From Dolomedes plantarius (Eukaryota > Arthropoda > Arachnida > Araneae > Dolomedidae), in assembly GCA_907164885.2 (NCBI GenBank), contig OU015492.1:204756509-204820508 (forward strand): DNA of 64,000 nt. The letters are read 5' to 3'. The position numbers were made by a program, and so were the translations under genes. The notes beneath the pieces are model-generated. The model was not told where the DNA came from and made no database searches. It saw only the letters and a program-made list of their open reading frames with translations. This document shows, piece after piece, positions 63,703 to 64,000 of the stretch (positions within the stretch are counted from its first letter, which is position 1; every line of letters starts with the position of its first letter).

Positions 63703-64000
63703 AAGATGGTCGTTGGATAAGTCCGTGTAAAACTGATGAAGGCCATGTTCTCTTGAAAACATTTTAAAGACTTCTTACATAATCTCCTTTCCTCTCCGAT
63801 CATAACTTTCAGCGTCTCTTATGCTCATTCGGTCACAACGAAAATCAACAAACCACTTGTAAATCCTTCTAAGCGAAGGTGCAGACTTCCCTAAATATTT
63901 ATCAACACAGACTTTATGCTTACTCCACGCAAACGGCGACAGCAACGAAAGACAGACACGTTTTGCCACCTGTCTCTGTGGCTGTCATAAAAGCCTCCAC
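63703..64000 (-). pseudogene. Mariner deletion derivative running off the window
   Basis: A terminal-repeat-like GGTCGTTGGATAAGTCCGTG at 63708 lies next to a minus-strand piece (63969-63775) reading KVCVDKYLGKSAPSLRRIYK, WFVDFRCDRMSIRDAE. This is the N-terminal helix-turn-helix region of a mariner transposase. In a whole element the N-terminus is more than 1 kb from the 3' end, so the catalytic domain has been deleted. The other end is outside the window. Confidence 0.6.

Overview
The window reads as transposon-dominated, AT-rich, non-coding DNA of an arthropod, most likely an arachnid such as a spider. The reasons are eukaryotic transposon families throughout (Tc1/mariner, pogo/Tigger, Helitron, hAT, PIF, BEL/Pao, jockey-like non-LTR elements, LTRs, tRNA-derived SINEs), long (TA)n tracts and Tc1 variants of the kind I associate with spider genomes. 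The species assignment is inference. I see no convincing host protein-coding gene, rRNA, functional tRNA or CRISPR array. Every long reading frame with recognisable content belongs to a mobile element, and nearly all are broken.

Layout. 0-8 kb: a duplicated coding relic, a solo LTR (3.0 kb), tRNA-like relics, a Helitron (5.2-5.9 kb) and a SINE with a clean target-site duplication (6.4 kb). 8-15 kb: a Tc1 element split by a 1.8-kb insertion (8.0-11.2 kb), then a decayed BEL/Pao pol (11.4-14.5 kb) carrying a truncated non-LTR element, and a PIF-type palindromic MITE (15.0 kb). 15-24 kb: a Helitron followed by a second Helitron 5' end, a TTAA-flanked element, an inverted SINE cluster, a solo LTR with perfect 5-bp duplications and a nearly complete mariner (21.9-23.2 kb). 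24-34 kb: a repeat carrying a nested transposase hairpin (24.8-26.2 kb), Tigger and mariner elements strung along (TA)n tracts (26.6-29.5 kb), and a DDE transposon with an open 283-residue frame (31.6-33.0 kb).

34-47 kb: a Tigger element containing a SINE and an LTR (34.5-37.1 kb), a non-LTR reverse transcriptase whose 3' end is tandemly duplicated (37.2-39.7 kb), MITEs, a pogo remnant, a 1.4-kb Tc1 element (43.3-44.7 kb), and an LTR and decayed Tc1 in a second (TA)n series (45-46.7 kb). 47-64 kb: a 138-bp satellite made of perfect hairpins (48.8-49.2 kb), a long inverted repeat with an internal 46-bp minisatellite (49.9-50.6 kb), Helitrons at 53.1 and 57.2 kb, a hAT element with a jockey fragment and a pogo MITE inside it (55.5-56.5 kb), a CpG-rich LTR-like promoter block (59.6-60.1 kb), huge (TA)n arrays, a second copy of the 3.0-kb LTR (63.1 kb) and the end of a mariner.

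There is no pathway here. The elements relate to each other by nesting, so relative ages can be read: BEL/Pao is older than the non-LTR piece inside it, hAT older than the jockey fragment in it, Tigger older than its SINE and LTR, and the 49.6-kb-type repeat older than the Helitron and the DDE hairpin in its copies. The most unusual structures are the hairpin and satellite loci at 48.8-50.6 kb, the 266-nt transposase hairpin at 25.3-26.1 kb, and two transposases that each carry a misplaced copy of a piece of themselves.
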